Assembly: GCA_949126835.1 (NCBI GenBank)
Contig: OX421502.1
Span: forward strand, 40,633,473 to 40,697,472
Origin: Anisus vortex
Lineage: Eukaryota; Mollusca; Gastropoda; Planorbidae
Direction of reading: 5' to 3'
DNA length: 64,000 bases
Position numbers and translations under genes: made by a program. Each line of letters begins with the position of its first letter. Within the stretch, counting starts at the first letter, position 1. The notes under the pieces were generated by a model. The model saw only the letters and a program-made list of their open reading frames with translations, made no database searches and was not told the DNA's origin. Of this stretch, positions 22,146 to 34,752 are shown piece by piece.

Positions 22146-23684
22146 TTAAAAAAAACATTCCAACGACCGCAGATGGCAATAGTGATATTTAGGGGAGGGG
22201 CAACGGGCCGTAAGAGAGTAAGATAGAATCTGTAAACTAATGAGCCAGTGATCAAGTTAAACCGGAGAGCGGAACATCACAAAAACATTTTAAATAGCTA
22301 CAGGAAGGAATCTAATGGCACAACAATTGTATCAAACACACATTTCAAAAACGCCATGGCGCTATTTTTTCCCTGCTCCACAATAGAGTTTCCAGATTCA
22401 AACAAACTTCTGATAACATCGCAATATTTCAATGCGAAAACAGGCATAAAAAATTATCGTATGTATCAATGGCGACGGTCGGGTGCTAAAATATGTGAAA
22501 AGATGGGGGGAGGGGGGTGGAAAGAAAGAAAGACGACAAAAGGTAGAAAATGTGATTTAAATCTGAGGGGGCGCTGTCCTCCCTTACTCCCCAAGTCTAC
22601 TTCTCTCCGCCCCTTACGTCTCGCGCAACAACTTCAGTGACTAGAGTTCATATCTAGTTCCTAATACTGGACACTACCAAATTGTTTCATCAAGTGATAA
22701 TAGAACATTGTTAGGGGCTCAAAACTAGACAATTAATAAGACTACAGGGGCTTAGGGTGCCCTGTGGAGAGGGGTGGGGTAGAACTCAACTCCCCTTCAT
22801 TCTCCCTACCCACTGAACGATCTTGTCCCAAGTTAAAAAGTCAAGTTGAAATCGCTGGTTCGGAAGTGGAATAGAATCTGACAAGGGGAAACTACTGTGC
22901 GCGTCATCCCGTATTTGGAAAATGTTCTCGAGAGTGGTTCAAGATGTCTTCAAGTGTTTTGTTCAAACAATTTGACGCCATTATCTCCTAGTACAGTTTT
23001 GTTTCCGGATAACAATGCAACCTGATCTTTATACGTTTTTAAAAACGTTTGTTTCATCCGCTCTCTTTCCCTCTCTTGTGATTGCACCCTTCGTCCCCTC
23101 CCCCCGATCCCACTTGAAGATGGCGCCCTAACGGAGTTATTATCCCTGGAGTTCCAACAGCGAGCAATAATTGCTGGAAATTCTCAGAGTCTCTCAGGCC
23201 ATTGTGAAATGTCTCGTGGCGCGATACAGGCGCGGAACAAAAGAATGGAGGGGAGGGGTGGGGTGGGGTGCCGGATAATGAGGGAGGAGGGGGGGTATCA
23301 GTTCAACACACACCTGACTTGAACAATGTCTTTACCCAGAAGGCAATAAATGTCCTCACGGGGAGTAAATGTGATCTGTCCATTGTGCACCTTGCCCCAC
23401 CCATTTCTATGTCATTCTCTTTTTCAAAAACACAGATATCTCAAGAATTCAACACAAGCTCCAGTCAGTGCTTGCTGTATGTATAAGTATCAAATTACCC
23501 CCCCCCCCCTTTTCCAAATAAAATCGTGACCCCCCCCCCCCCCCGCCTTAACCTTCCTTGAGATTTATAAAAGGTAACATAACATGCTATTTATACATTT
23601 TGACATGCATAAAGTGCAAGGAGACGCTTTTAGGAGACATGTGTGCCTTGTCCAATATGCTAATAAGTTGGGATAAACACCCAT

Positions 23685-23745
23685 AATAATAATAACACTT
23701 GTATAGCGCTGCAGACAAACATAATGTAAGCTCAGAGCGAATTTA
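23685..23745 (+). repeat. dispersed AATAATAA...TATAGCGC repeat
   Basis: ataataataacacttgtata, gcgctgcag and later gctcagagcg, same layout as 12186 and 27763. Confidence 0.5.
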
Positions 23746-24028
23746 ACAAACATCTAAGAACACGGATATAATTTCTAGGCTAAGAATGAAACTAATTGAT
23801 TATTTAAAACTTTACAAACATTGAACAAATCAAATAAATGAAGCAAATGAGACGGTATAATTATTCTATGTTAGTTTGTAAAATATAATGTAACACACTA
23901 CTTGTCCAACCCAAGGAATTATTGCCAACTTGAAAGACTTGAGAACTGATGCTGGAGATTTATAGTGTTTAGGATGGAAAGCACTGTTGGATTTTCTCTT
24001 TAACTCTTCTCTAATAAATGCCATTCTC

Positions 24029-24108
24029 AAGTGGTGCGTTTCTCAAAGCGCCACCATTCTCAAAGCGCCACCATTCTCAAAGCGCCACCATTCTCAAAGT
24101 GGTTGACC
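24029..24108 (+). repeat. 18-bp repeat
   Basis: Four copies of ttctcaaagcgccaccat. Confidence 0.9.
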
Positions 24109-24289
24109 TTAAGGCGTGTTATTAATGGACAGGCAGACACTAAGCATGCTTCAACAATGGGTGGAATTCGCCTCCTCTCTGCCTCTCACCCCATCCATGA
24201 GGCGCCGCCTATGAAAAAAATGTACAGAGAAAGCTGTTTTTTTATTTATTGTCTTTGAATCACACAGTGAGTGGGGAACCTAGTGGGAC

Positions 24290-24500
24290 ATAAGTGTGTG
24301 TGTGTGTGTGGGGGGGGGGATGATGTATGTATAACAGTGTCTATGTGTGTGTGTGTGTGTGGGGGGGGGGTGATGTATGTATAACAGTGTCTATGTGTGT
24401 GTGTGTGTGTGGGGGGGGGGGTTGATGTGTGTATAATAGTGTCTGTGTGTGTGGGGGGGGTGATGTGTGTATAATAGTGTGTATGTCTGTGTGTGTTTTT
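24290..24500 (+). repeat. (TG)n plus G-run repeat
   Basis: Four similar blocks of about 60 bp, each with a TG run, a run of 7-11 G, then tgatgtatgtataacagtgt or a close variant. Confidence 0.9.
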
Positions 24501-24689
24501 ATTTCGTTCTTCATTGACCTGTTATAACGAATCCATCCGCTATGAGGGACTTACAATGTTATTGAATTGATGGGCTTATTATGAAAACATTATGTGTTTA
24601 TCTACAGTTCATACATACGAACAAAATATAAAATATAAAGTATTGAAAATACAGGACCGGAGCGGGAGGTATACATCCATAGGCGGTAC

Positions 24690-24775
24690 ATGTAGGCCTA
24701 CTGAGACGACTGACTACTGCCTATTGACTAATGCCTACCGACTAATGCCTACTGACTACTGCCTACTGTAAACCA
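24690..24775 (+). repeat. short repeat actgactactgcctat
   Basis: Degenerate 14-15-bp units around gactaatgcctac. Confidence 0.75.
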
Positions 24776-25454
24776 ACTGAGACGGTCACCAGCCCACGTG
24801 TTCTCCCCCCCCCCCCCGCACTTATCCCCTGACCAACTGCCTCAATATTATTACAGTCACTGTACTCAGTGACGCGTTTCATCTCTCGTAGGATTACGTC
24901 ATCTGTACACATTCACTCATGTGTTTTTAATCCTAATGTTGTTACGCAACCACTCTCCACCCCCACCCCACCCCCGTCCCCATATCCCAGAGTTCCCACA
25001 AAGAATTTGTTTGACACTGCCGCCATGTTTGTTTCTAATCCACCCCCCAAGGGACTGAACTCCCCTAATGAAGACTTAGGCAGGTTTAAGGAGGGAACAC
25101 ACAAAATGAAATAGAAAAGAATTAGACGCCTGTGAGGGAGTCCCCGGTGGGGGAGTTACCTACGCCCTTGACAATTTCTCCACAGGTGGCCAAGCTCAGA
25201 AGGACGAGCAGGGCAGTCCTGGGAGTGAATGGGTTAAGTGCTCAAGTAGGAATGAATTATTATGCCCACAAGACCCTGGGGGGAGAAAGGGTGGTTTACA
25301 ATATTGTCCCCAACAATACCATGCCTTCAATTAGTATCAATGAACAAAGTAGGGGCGTGGACCAGGAGCCCAGAGCCCCCCCCCCCCCCCCTCCATTCCA
25401 GAATCATTCATACATTTGAAAGTGTTGCTAATCTCAAAGGAATAGGGAATAAAT

Positions 25455-25640
25455 GAAGCAGCGTTCAACAGTTTCATTGGCCACAGCATACTAGGGGATT
25501 GTATGGCCAGTACATGAGATATAATTGTAAGTAGGCATTCGGACCAAATTGATTCTTAGGTACGGTGAAACTACGTTCAACAGTTTCCGTGCCACGGTAT
25601 ACTAGGGAATTGTGTGGCCATTAAGTTCCTACATTTTAAA
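25455..25640 (-). mobile_element. SINE body fragments, two in tandem
   Basis: Two antisense copies of the SINE body, both reading gcgttcaacagtttc or cgttcaacagtttccg, then a form of ccacggtatactaggg and attgt(a/g)tggcca. Diverged and broken. Confidence 0.6.
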
Positions 25641-25819
25641 TGTTATTATACAGTAAATAGTAACTCTTTACATTTAATTCTGAAGACCTTTTGTTTTATT
25701 CTACAAATACCTCTCTCTCTGGTCAATTTGTTATTTCTTGAAATAAACATACATAGTCTCGCTCGGCCTGACAATTCCCGCATCCTTGTAGGTTACTGGC
25801 ACTGCATGTAGGACAGACT

Positions 25820-26035
25820 GAGGTGTGCAAAAAGCAGCCCGCGGGCCATATCTTAGCCCGCCAACCTTTTCAGTGTAGCCCCCACCTCCATATAGTTTTT
25901 AACGACAATTTTTCAAATATTCTTTGTATTAAAAATGAAAATGATTATTATTAGATTGTTTAGCCCGCCTCGATGTATGAGATTCCATATGCGGCTCTAT
26001 GACTCACACACCCGCGGCCAAAGTCATTTTACAGT
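25820..26035. mobile_element. hAT-like non-autonomous element (degenerate)
   Basis: Left part caaaaagcagcccgcgggcc and right part with gcggctctatgactcac and acccgcggccaaag look like the ends of hAT-type MITEs. No transposase is present. Confidence 0.4.
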
Positions 26036-26296
26036 AAATATTTTAGTCAGAAAAACTTTCCAGACTAACCTGTAGTTACTGTTTTATTTGACCTACTCAC
26101 CGTGACCTTGAAATCGATTGCGTCACCGGGGACACCAAACGGAACTGAATGTCACACTGACACGGCAACTAAATCCAGAACGACCTCAACGAATGGGTGG
26201 AGGAAGGGGGGGGGGCGAATTCATCGGAATCTGGGAGGGGACAGGGCATTACTATACTCTGTGGATTCTGTACCCCTTTTATTCACTTTCTGTTTC

Positions 26297-26532
26297 GCAC
26301 ACTCGACCCCCCCCCACACCCGACCCCCCCCCCCACACCCGACTCCCCGACCCCCCACACCCGACTCCCCGACCCCCCACACCCGACTCCCCGACCCCCC
26401 ACACCCGACTCCCCGACCCCCCAGACCCGACTCCCCGACCCCCGACCTCCACACCCGACTCCCCGACCCCCACACCCGACTCCCTACACCCGACCCCCCA
26501 TACACGACCTCCCCGACCCCCCCCACACACAC
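26297..26532 (+). repeat. C-rich minisatellite
   Basis: About ten copies of cacccgactccccgaccccc with length variants. The minus strand is G-rich with many GGGG runs. The overlapping open frames in all phases are artefacts. Confidence 0.95.
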
Positions 26533-27221
26533 ACATTATGCACATACCATTGAATGAGGCGGGTGAGTCTGGGGGAGAGAAAAAGAGAATTTTAAAAGCC
26601 ACTTAAAGACTGCATTGCCTAATGGTGGAATTTTCTCCAGCCAATCAATTAACGAACCAGCCAATGAAGAGAAGAAAAAAAATGTTTTTATTTGTCTCCG
26701 GAAATCTTGGAAAACACGAGCACGGGAAAGCTCGGCCTTTGTCTGGAATCAAGATGGCCGAAGTACGAGTGGCTGGAAATAAAAACTAATGCACGTGACA
26801 AAGATATATTTTTAAAGAATAACTATCGCGCATGTGCAGTGACAGAACGTAACTAATGGATGAAATCTCTTCACACCCTCCCCGTGCAGTCTTTTATCCC
26901 GCCCCGCCCCCACTGCCTGATTGCTCCCCCCTTTCTCTCTCTCTCTCGTCTTCCCCACCCCCTCCCTCTTCATACCCCACGACATGGATGGATTTCACTT
27001 CATCTGGGTGGGAAAAGATAAATTTGAAATTAGCACTTCCGGTCCCTTGAAATCGTAAGGCAATATTTCTTCAAGCTCATTGCCAAGTAATCCGGGCAAG
27101 TGAGGCAAGTTGGGCAATTAGCTAAAAGCTTTTAGTGGTTGAGAATGTCTTGGTCATAATTTGAACATTTGTATTTGATCACACTTTTTATTTTATTTGA
27201 CTTATGTCCTAATCACGTGAC

Positions 27222-27689
27222 GTGCAAATGAAAACAAAAAACCCAGTAACAACTTGGGGACAAAATGTAGGCCTACTTAAACAATTTAACCTGACTGGAG
27301 ATGTAGGCCTACTTCAACAATTTAACCTGACTGGAGATGTAGGCCTACTTCAACAATTTAACCTGACTGAAGATGTAGGCCTACTTCAACAATTTAACCT
27401 GACTGGAGATGTAGGCCTACTTCAACAATTTAACCTGACTGAAGATGTAGGCCTACTTCAACAATTTAACCTGACTGGAGATGTAGGCCTACTTCAACAA
27501 TTTAACCTGACTAAAGATGTAGGCCTACTTAAACAATTTAACCTGACTGGAGATGTAGGCCTACTTCAACAATTTAACCTGACTGAAGATGTAGGCCTAC
27601 TTAAACAATTTAACCTGACTGGAGATGTAGGCCTACTTCAACAATTTAACCTGACTGAAGATGTATATTTTTTTTTTACAGGTTTTTGA
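27222..27689 (+). repeat. 36-bp minisatellite with open frame
   Basis: About 11 copies of a 36-bp unit that includes aacaatttaacctgactgga and atgtaggcctac (27270-27666). As 36 is a multiple of three, a 155-codon frame repeats the 12-residue unit GLLQQFNLTGDV, with Gly/Glu/Lys and Gln/Lys variants. No signal peptide or partner domain is seen, so coding use is unproven; I treat it as a repeat. Confidence 0.85.
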
Positions 27690-27762
27690 GTTTAAAGTAG
27701 TTTTTTTTTTTTTTGTGATGATTTTTTCTCTCCATTTAAGTGTGTGTGTATTTAAGATAATA

Positions 27763-27830
27763 ATAACAATAATAACGGTATATTATAGAGCGCTTCTATC
27801 TATGTTATTAAATTTAGCATGCTCAGTGCG
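27763..27830 (+). repeat. dispersed AATAATAA...TATAGAGCGC repeat
   Basis: Third copy of the family seen at 12186 and 23685, with gctcagtgcgc at its end. Confidence 0.5.
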
Positions 27831-28782
27831 CTATTGGAATAAATTGCAGTGGCAGTTGTATTGGTATGTAAGTGACACAGCCACTAGCCAAAGAGTCTTC
27901 AAGCTATTTTTAAAAGACTCTTTTGTCTCAGATTCTCTCAGATGGATTGTTGACGTGGGTTCTATCCCTTTCCTTACGTACGCCCCTGAGCGGTTGCGAA
28001 TACAATATTTAGTTAAAATAAAATGGCTATAATATTTAATCAAAACAACATGGCAACAATATTTAGTCAAAACAATATGGCTATCACAATGAATAAATAA
28101 AAAAAATCTTTTCTAGACCATGATTAAAGAAGGGTAGGTACAGTTTATCTCCCTCCAAACTTTTGGCAACAAAACATGTTAATCAACAAGGGCAAATAAG
28201 GATCCATATTTTGAGTAGTGTGCAATAATATTATATATATAATGTTTATATATCGTCTTTTAAAAACTATCAAACTTTGTTGGCTCTACTATACTAAATA
28301 TAATTTTATTGAGCTAGACTAGACGATATATTATATAAGATCAGTGAGTTTTAAAACGTTTTAAGACGCTGGGAAGGGAAAGAAATAAACTTACAAACAA
28401 AGAACGATAACTCCAGGCCATTGAAAGTAGACACATTGATTGAGGGTTATCTTTCCCTCATTTTAAAACATCCAGCCACAATATTTAATGGTTAGAGCGT
28501 TTTTTAAAAGCAATGAACTTTTAAAGCATTCTGGGGATTTAAATTTATTGCACAAGAAAAACTTGTATAATGGTTCAATTAGAAGTATTGCAGAAACAAG
28601 AACTTTGTTTTTAAATGGTTGCTGGTATAAAGAGAGAAAAAAAACACCACATAATAAACACCGCTTTAAAAGAAATACGTTTATATGACACGTGCGCTAT
28701 TTACTTTCAGTTCTTATCGTTTATAGGTCCAATGAGGACAAAGAATTACTTCCTTAATGAAATTTGAATTCAGTTCACAATG

Positions 28783-28985
28783 ACATGGTGGCCGAGCGGC
28801 AGCGCGTTCGACTAACATACTGAGGGTCCTGGGTTCGAATCCTGGTGAAGGCTTTTTTTTTCCTACTGTTCTTGAGTCAACCCTGACCTTAATTGACCTA
28901 ATGTAAAGGCGGCTGTGCATTAGGCTGGCCACACAATCCCCTAGCTTGTCGTGGCCACAGAAACTGGTGAACTTTGCTACATTGC
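28783..28985 (+). mobile_element. tRNA-derived SINE
   Basis: The best-preserved head in the window: tggccgagcggcagcgcgtt (A-box) and gggttcgaatcctggt (B-box), then a T-run and the body with ggccacacaatcccctagct, gtcgtggccacagaaactgg and tgaactttgct. Confidence 0.85.
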
Positions 28986-29494
28986 ATTTAGTGTGTAAAT
29001 TTAGCGACTTTGTTATTTTAAGACTGTAATATCAGTTGGTCTACTAAACCTGGAAAACGACCTTATTATTTGTGCCCAGTCAGTTGAAAAGCAGTTCAAA
29101 TAAACTGTTGGCACGACTGTTAATGCAGGCCTTTCCCCTACCTCCCCGGGGGTTCTCATTCCCCGCCTCTTCATGAGACAGCCCTCCTCCCTGTCTCCTC
29201 TTTTTTAAAAAGTAGTCGCATGCACGTGTTTGCCGAATGCCAACTCCAAAAGCTGATGAGGTAAAACTAATGGAGGAAACGGTCCTGCCTTATAGAGGGT
29301 TGTATAAACGTTTTGTTTAATTTGGATCTGTGAGAGATAAACCTAAGTCGTATGTAGCAGCGCTATGTAAATAAATGAAATATCCTTCATCATCATTGTA
29401 TTCTAATCACTTCTAACGATCTCTGTTAGAGTTGAATCTTTTACTTCAAACCACATTGTTCATTGGGCTGAAGCAGAGTTGCTACTTTGTTGCT

Positions 29495-29735
29495 AGTCGG
29501 ACCAAACTGATCATAGGGCCGGTGGTTTACCAGTTTCTGTGGCCACGGCATACTTGGGGATCGTGTGACCAGCTCAATGCCCAGCTGCCCCAAGTAAGAT
29601 CAAGTACCCTTCAGAGGCTGGGTAGACTCAGGGACACCATCCCGACCCCGGGAACAAATCCTATCGACTTCACTTGGATTCGAACCCAGGACCTCTGGTA
29701 CGCCAGCGAAACGCGCTGCCACTCGGCCATCTTTA
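29495..29735 (-). mobile_element. tRNA-derived SINE, near full length
   Basis: Reading the minus strand gives gatggccgagtggcagcgcg, tcctgggttcgaatcc, cctgagtctacccagcctct, ggcagctgggcattgagctg and gccgtggccacagaaactgg. Head and full body are both present, so this copy is useful for defining the family. Confidence 0.88.
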
Positions 29736-30144
29736 GAGTTGCAAGTAGGATTACATGAACATAACGTGTACATACTAAACATTAGTATTTGATTGGAAAA
29801 GACACCCACCTTGGAGAATAAAATCACTGAATCAGTTCTTCACTCTAGAATAACTGAACATAATAAAACTCTGGTCATAAGTCAATGATAGTGGTCTGGT
29901 CCGAGAAATTGAGAACAATTGAAATAAAAAAATCAAAACATGCACCAACAAATAAAGATTCAATACACTGGAATTATTCAGCCAATGGCATTGTTTATAA
30001 CGAAATGTGTGAAAGTACACCATGATTTGATTGGTCGATAATTTCCGTTAATTTCCGTTGTGTCAAAACGAACACCGCTTGACACAAATAATGTATGCTA
30101 ATGTGATGCAAATGTTTCCACCGATAAACAGAATTAGAAAACAA

Positions 30145-30413
30145 AATATGAAATATGAGTGAAGTATGAAACTGAAGTGAAGTATGAAACTGAAGTGAAG
30201 TATGGAACTGGAGTGAAGTATGAAACTGAAGTGAAGTATGGAACTGGAGTGAAGAATGAAACTGAAGTGAAGTATGGAACTGGAGTGAAGTATTGAACTG
30301 GAGTGAAGTATTGAACTGAAGTGAAGTATTGAACTGAAGTGAAGTATTGAACTGAAGTAAAGTATGGAACTGGAGTGAAGTATGGAACTGGAGTGAAGTA
30401 TGGAACTGGAGTG
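30145..30413 (+). repeat. 18-bp minisatellite
   Basis: About 15 copies of gaagtgaagtatgaaact with gga/gaa variants. Confidence 0.93.
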
Positions 30414-30647
30414 ACCAATTTAGACTTTATGCACCAAGTCTGGAGAAAACACGTTTTACAGTTCGAGTACGGGGTGGGGGGGGGGAGGGCAAAGAGGTGA
30501 GGGAGGGGGCGTTTTTCTCAACTGAGTTCTTCGTGTCACTATATGTATGACCCTGGAAGTAAAATGTCCCATAATTCAAAGCTAGGACTGCCCAGGGCTC
30601 GTTGAGACATGCGTCCTGTGACCGAAAAATGAAACGAGTAGAAAAAA

Positions 30648-31580
30648 ACTACTATACTACTATACTATACTACTATACTATACTACTATACTATACTACT
30701 ATACTATACTACTATACTATACTACTATACTATACTACTATACTATACTACTATACTATACTACTATACTATACTACTATACTATACTACTATACTATAC
30801 TACTATACTATACTACTATACTATACTACTATACTATACTACTATACTATACTACTATACTATACTACTATACTATACTACTATACTATACTACTATACT
30901 ATACTACTATACTATACTACTATACTATACTACTATACTATACTACTATACTATACTACTATACTATACTACTATACTATACTACTATACTATACTACTA
31001 TACTATACTACTATACTATACTACTATACTATACTACTATACTATACTACTATACTATACTACTATACTATACTACTATACTATACTACTATACTATACT
31101 ACTATACTATACTACTATACTATACTACTATACTATACTACTATACTACTATACTATACTACTATACTATACTACTATACTATACTACTATACTATACTA
31201 CTATACTATACTACTATACTATACTACTATACTATACTACTATACTACTATACTACTATACTATACTACTATACTATACTACTATACTATACTACTATAC
31301 TATACTACTATACTACTATACTATACTACTATACTACTATACTATACTACTATACTATACTACTATACTACTATACTATACTACTATACTATACTACTAT
31401 ACTATACTACTATACTATACTACTATACTATACTACTATACTACTATACTATACTACTATACTATACTACTATACTACTATACTACTATACTATACTACT
31501 ATACTATACTACTATACTATACTACTATACTATACTACTATACTATACTACTATACTATACTACTATACTATACTACTAC
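30648..31580 (+). repeat. 13-bp satellite actactatactat, 0.93 kb
   Basis: About 70 copies of actactatactat, almost perfect, with a few 8-bp or 10-bp slips after 31140. The 455-codon frame through it (Tyr/Thr/Leu/Ile) is an artefact. Confidence 0.97.
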
Positions 31581-33184
31581 CAGTTAAACTGAAGGTTTTT
31601 TTTTTTTTGGGGGGGGGGGGGAAAGGCTTTATGTGTTTATATCTGTCATTTTGTTGTCCGTGTTGTTTTTGTCCGTCTGTCCAGCCACACGTAAGTTCGT
31701 TCGTTCTTCTTCTCTTGTTGGCCTCGGTGTATATCTTAGTTTACGTGCCCCTGTTTGTCTGTCCGCTCCACCATGTACGTCAGACGAAAACAAAGCGGTA
31801 TTTCCCTGTCTTGTTTTACCACAGAACATCTCAATTCTATCTCTGGGAGTTTACCCCCCCCCCCTCCCACCACCAACCCAATGTCAAGGCCATCTCATTA
31901 TGTATTCGTACCGCAATCAAGGTCTACATGGAGATTTATGCAAATGTAGATCTATGCAAATTTAGATAAATGTAAATGTGGATATATGCAAAGCTACAGG
32001 TCCGACGTATGCGCGCTGGTACTAGGCAAGTTGAAAGTTTAGTGTCCATTCATTGGCTATGCATGGTACACCAGAGAGAACTAACCAAGCTAGCGGATAA
32101 CGTGGTCAGTACGGAATAACGTTGGGTAGCCCCCAACATCCCGCCCCATCCACCCCACCTCGTGACATGCCCCAAACTGTCAGACAGTGAATAAAGGCCA
32201 GATGACAGTGATGCATGAATATTAGCAGGATCAGCCTGAGATGGTCTCATTCCCCACATACACCCCGAGGGGCGGGGGTGGGTGGGCGGAGGCTAGGATT
32301 ATTTAATGAATGGAGGGGACAATGTCCTCGGGGTAAAGGGGGCGCAATTTTCTCTTTGACGGAGTGTTTGGGAAAAACTTTAATCGAAGAATGGGAGGAG
32401 TAGAACTAAGAACTTTCTATCATCTTAAAACACTCTTTTGTTCTTTTTCTTTTTCTTTATTTCTTTCATTCTGTCTTTCCGTGTCGTTAGTTTCACTGTA
32501 CAAAATTCTTCCCGTAACTGAGTCGAATTTTACCCTTGGAAACTTATGATGAAGGTGAAAGGTAGAATTAGATTCAAGGAAATATAAATGGAAGAATTAT
32601 ATACAAAGATTGTAAATGATAGAATTTGATTCAATGAATGGTCAAATGAAAGATATTAAAGAGAGAAAATAATACACACGTAACAGGTAGAAAGTAAAAC
32701 GCCGACATATCTTCTTGAACAGTGTATTCTAAATGTGCATAAAGAATTAGTGTGTGTTCTATCTGTCAATCTATTTACAGTTTAAACTTTCTGTTTATAC
32801 CCTACCCTGCTCTATCTCTCGTGTTCTGTTCGTGCAGCAAATGATAACAAATTACTCAATTGTTGCCCTCTGTATTTTGTTTACTTTTTGGGGAGGGGCT
32901 CAGCTAACACGTTAAAACCTAGGCATTAGTTTCTACGTGTGTTGAGCTCTACGTCGAGGTTATCTGAGTGCAGTGCTAGAACGAAACACAAGAACAACAC
33001 ACAACCTCCCCCCCCCCTCCCCCCTTTTCTTTCCTCCATCAGATAATTGGATTCAGTTCCAGATTTCTCAATATATCCGTTTCCTCTCCTGGAGGTATAA
33101 ACTTAATGAATGGAGGTGTCACGTTTAGTTCACCTTTTCCAAAACACTGTCCCAGTTGATTTCTTTTTACTCCAATTTCTTTCA
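31581..33184. other. non-coding stretch
   Basis: Starts with a T12/G12 junction (31598-31621). No recognisable gene. Confidence 0.5.
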
Positions 33185-33520
33185 CTCACTCTTTCTTCCC
33201 ATCACTCCTTCTTCCCATCACTCCTTCTTCCCATCACTCCTTCTTCCCATCACTCCTTCTTCCCATCACTCTTTCTTCCCATCACTCTTTCTTCCCATCA
33301 CTCCTTCTTCCCATCACTCCTTCTTCCCATCACTCCTTCTTCCCATCACTCTTTCTTCCCATCACTCCTTCTTCCCATCACTCCTTCTTCCCATCACTCT
33401 TTCTTCCCATCACTCCTTCTTCCCATCACTCCTTCTTCCCATCACTCTTTCTTCCCATCACTCTTTCTTCCCATCACTCTTTCTTCCCATCACTCTTTCT
33501 TCCCATCACTCTTTCTTCCC
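33185..33520 (+). repeat. 16-bp minisatellite cccatcactccttctt
   Basis: About 21 copies differing mainly at one C/T position (actcc or acttt-like forms). Confidence 0.95.
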
Positions 33521-33894
33521 ACCACTGCTTTATTCTATCAATTCTTCTGTTTATTAATCTTACTTTATATCATTCGTTACTATAGTTCTCATTTGAATTT
33601 TTTGTTTTCTTATTAATGTAGAGTTTATCTTTGATTTTATTGTAATATTTTCTTATTTAGATATTGTAATTGTAAACTTTATTCTTAAATCGTTTAATTG
33701 TTTTATGATATCTTAACCCTTGACTTCCGTAGTATTTTTTTTGTTCAGTTGTATTTGTTATGTCATTGAATTACCAAAATACCAAGAATTTTGGTTTTTG
33801 TTTACAAGAAATTATTGTCTATATTATCATGGAGTTTTATCAACAATCCAAACTCAATAATAAATCGAAATAATGAAATACATAATACTATCTA

Positions 33895-34025
33895 TCCCTT
33901 CATTCTATCACTTCTTCATTCTATCACTTCTTCATTCTATCACTTCTTCATTCTATCACTTCTTCATTCTATCACTTCTTCATTCTATCACTTCTTCATT
34001 CTATCACTTCTTCATTCTATCTCTC
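33895..34025 (+). repeat. 16-bp minisatellite cattctatcacttctt
   Basis: Eight copies, identical by eye. Same period as the array at 33185 and related sequence. Confidence 0.95.
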
Positions 34026-34084
34026 TTTCTTTACCATCATTCCTTTATTAACTCTATTCCTTCTTTCCATCATTCCTATATCGA

Positions 34085-34556
34085 GAAAGAGAGAAAGAGA
34101 GAGAGAGAGATAGAGAGAAGAATGTGTGGAGGAAGAGGTAGGGTGACCAAAGACGAAATGCTAAGAAAATAAAAAACAGAACGAAGCAATGAACCAAAAA
34201 ATGTGCATAAATAACAGAAATATGCAAATTTTCCAGAAGGCGCGTGCTCCCAGCCAGACAGTTGATGTTGGAAGATGAAGTGTCTTCAAGTCACAGGAAG
34301 CAGAGAGGGGCGGGGGGCGCAGGGCGGTGCAAAAAAAAAAAGGGGGGGGGGGTCGTTGAGAATTTCTCCAGCTAGAGACACATGATAATACAATTGACCA
34401 ACATTTGCAATTCATGGGGTGGGGGGGGGGGGGGGCGGTTCCCATGGATTTAAATTCATGTCTTTTTTTTACCTTAAGAAATTAGATCTTAATTAATTGT
34501 AGCCTTTCGTTGCATTTGTAATGGAGAATTTTTTTTTCTTGACTTGTTTATTGCAG
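34085..34556. other. non-coding with GA and poly-G runs
   Basis: GAGA tract at 34085-34125 and G-runs at 34341 and 34421-34437. It ends in a polypyrimidine stretch and ttgcag (34551-34556), a good splice acceptor. Confidence 0.5.
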
Positions 34557-34752
34557 AATTTTGTCAGAGAGCACTCTGGGTAATTGGATATTTCGGCCAA
34601 TAGAAAAGAAGGTCAAGATTCAATCATGAAGGTCGTTGAGCAAAATCGCTTCCTGTATCTATGACAATGAATGCAGTTTACATAGGCAAGGATCACTAAA
34701 AACTTTGATGCTGGGTTTGATCACGTGGTACTTCAAATATAGAAGGGAAAAA
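34557..34752 (+). other. candidate 5' UTR of the protocadherin coding exon
   Basis: From the splice acceptor at 34556 to the start codon. An in-frame upstream ATG at 34636 would add 39 residues that do not look like a signal peptide; the ATG at 34753 is preferred. Confidence 0.45.

Larger units (their letters stand above)
20324..34556 (+). other. repeat-filled stretch, possible intron 1 of the protocadherin gene
   Basis: 14.2 kb without a convincing coding region. If the splice sites at 20323 and 34557 are used together, this is one intron. Repeats and mobile fragments inside it are listed separately. The remaining parts (for example 21526-24028 and 31581-33184) hold only AT-rich sequence, poly-G/poly-C runs and short frames with no recognisable motif. 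Confidence 0.35.

Noticed and set aside
26102..26606. Proline-rich protein frames
   Set aside because: Frames in all phases run through a C-rich minisatellite.
28787..28850. Functional tRNA gene
   Set aside because: A- and B-boxes are present, but the sequence does not close an acceptor stem and continues into a SINE body.
30602..31969. 455-codon Tyr/Thr/Leu/Ile frame
   Set aside because: Product of the 13-bp actactatactat array.
34636..34752. Upstream start codon at 34636 for the protocadherin
   Set aside because: The added 39 residues are not a signal peptide; the ATG at 34753 has a strong context and is followed by one.
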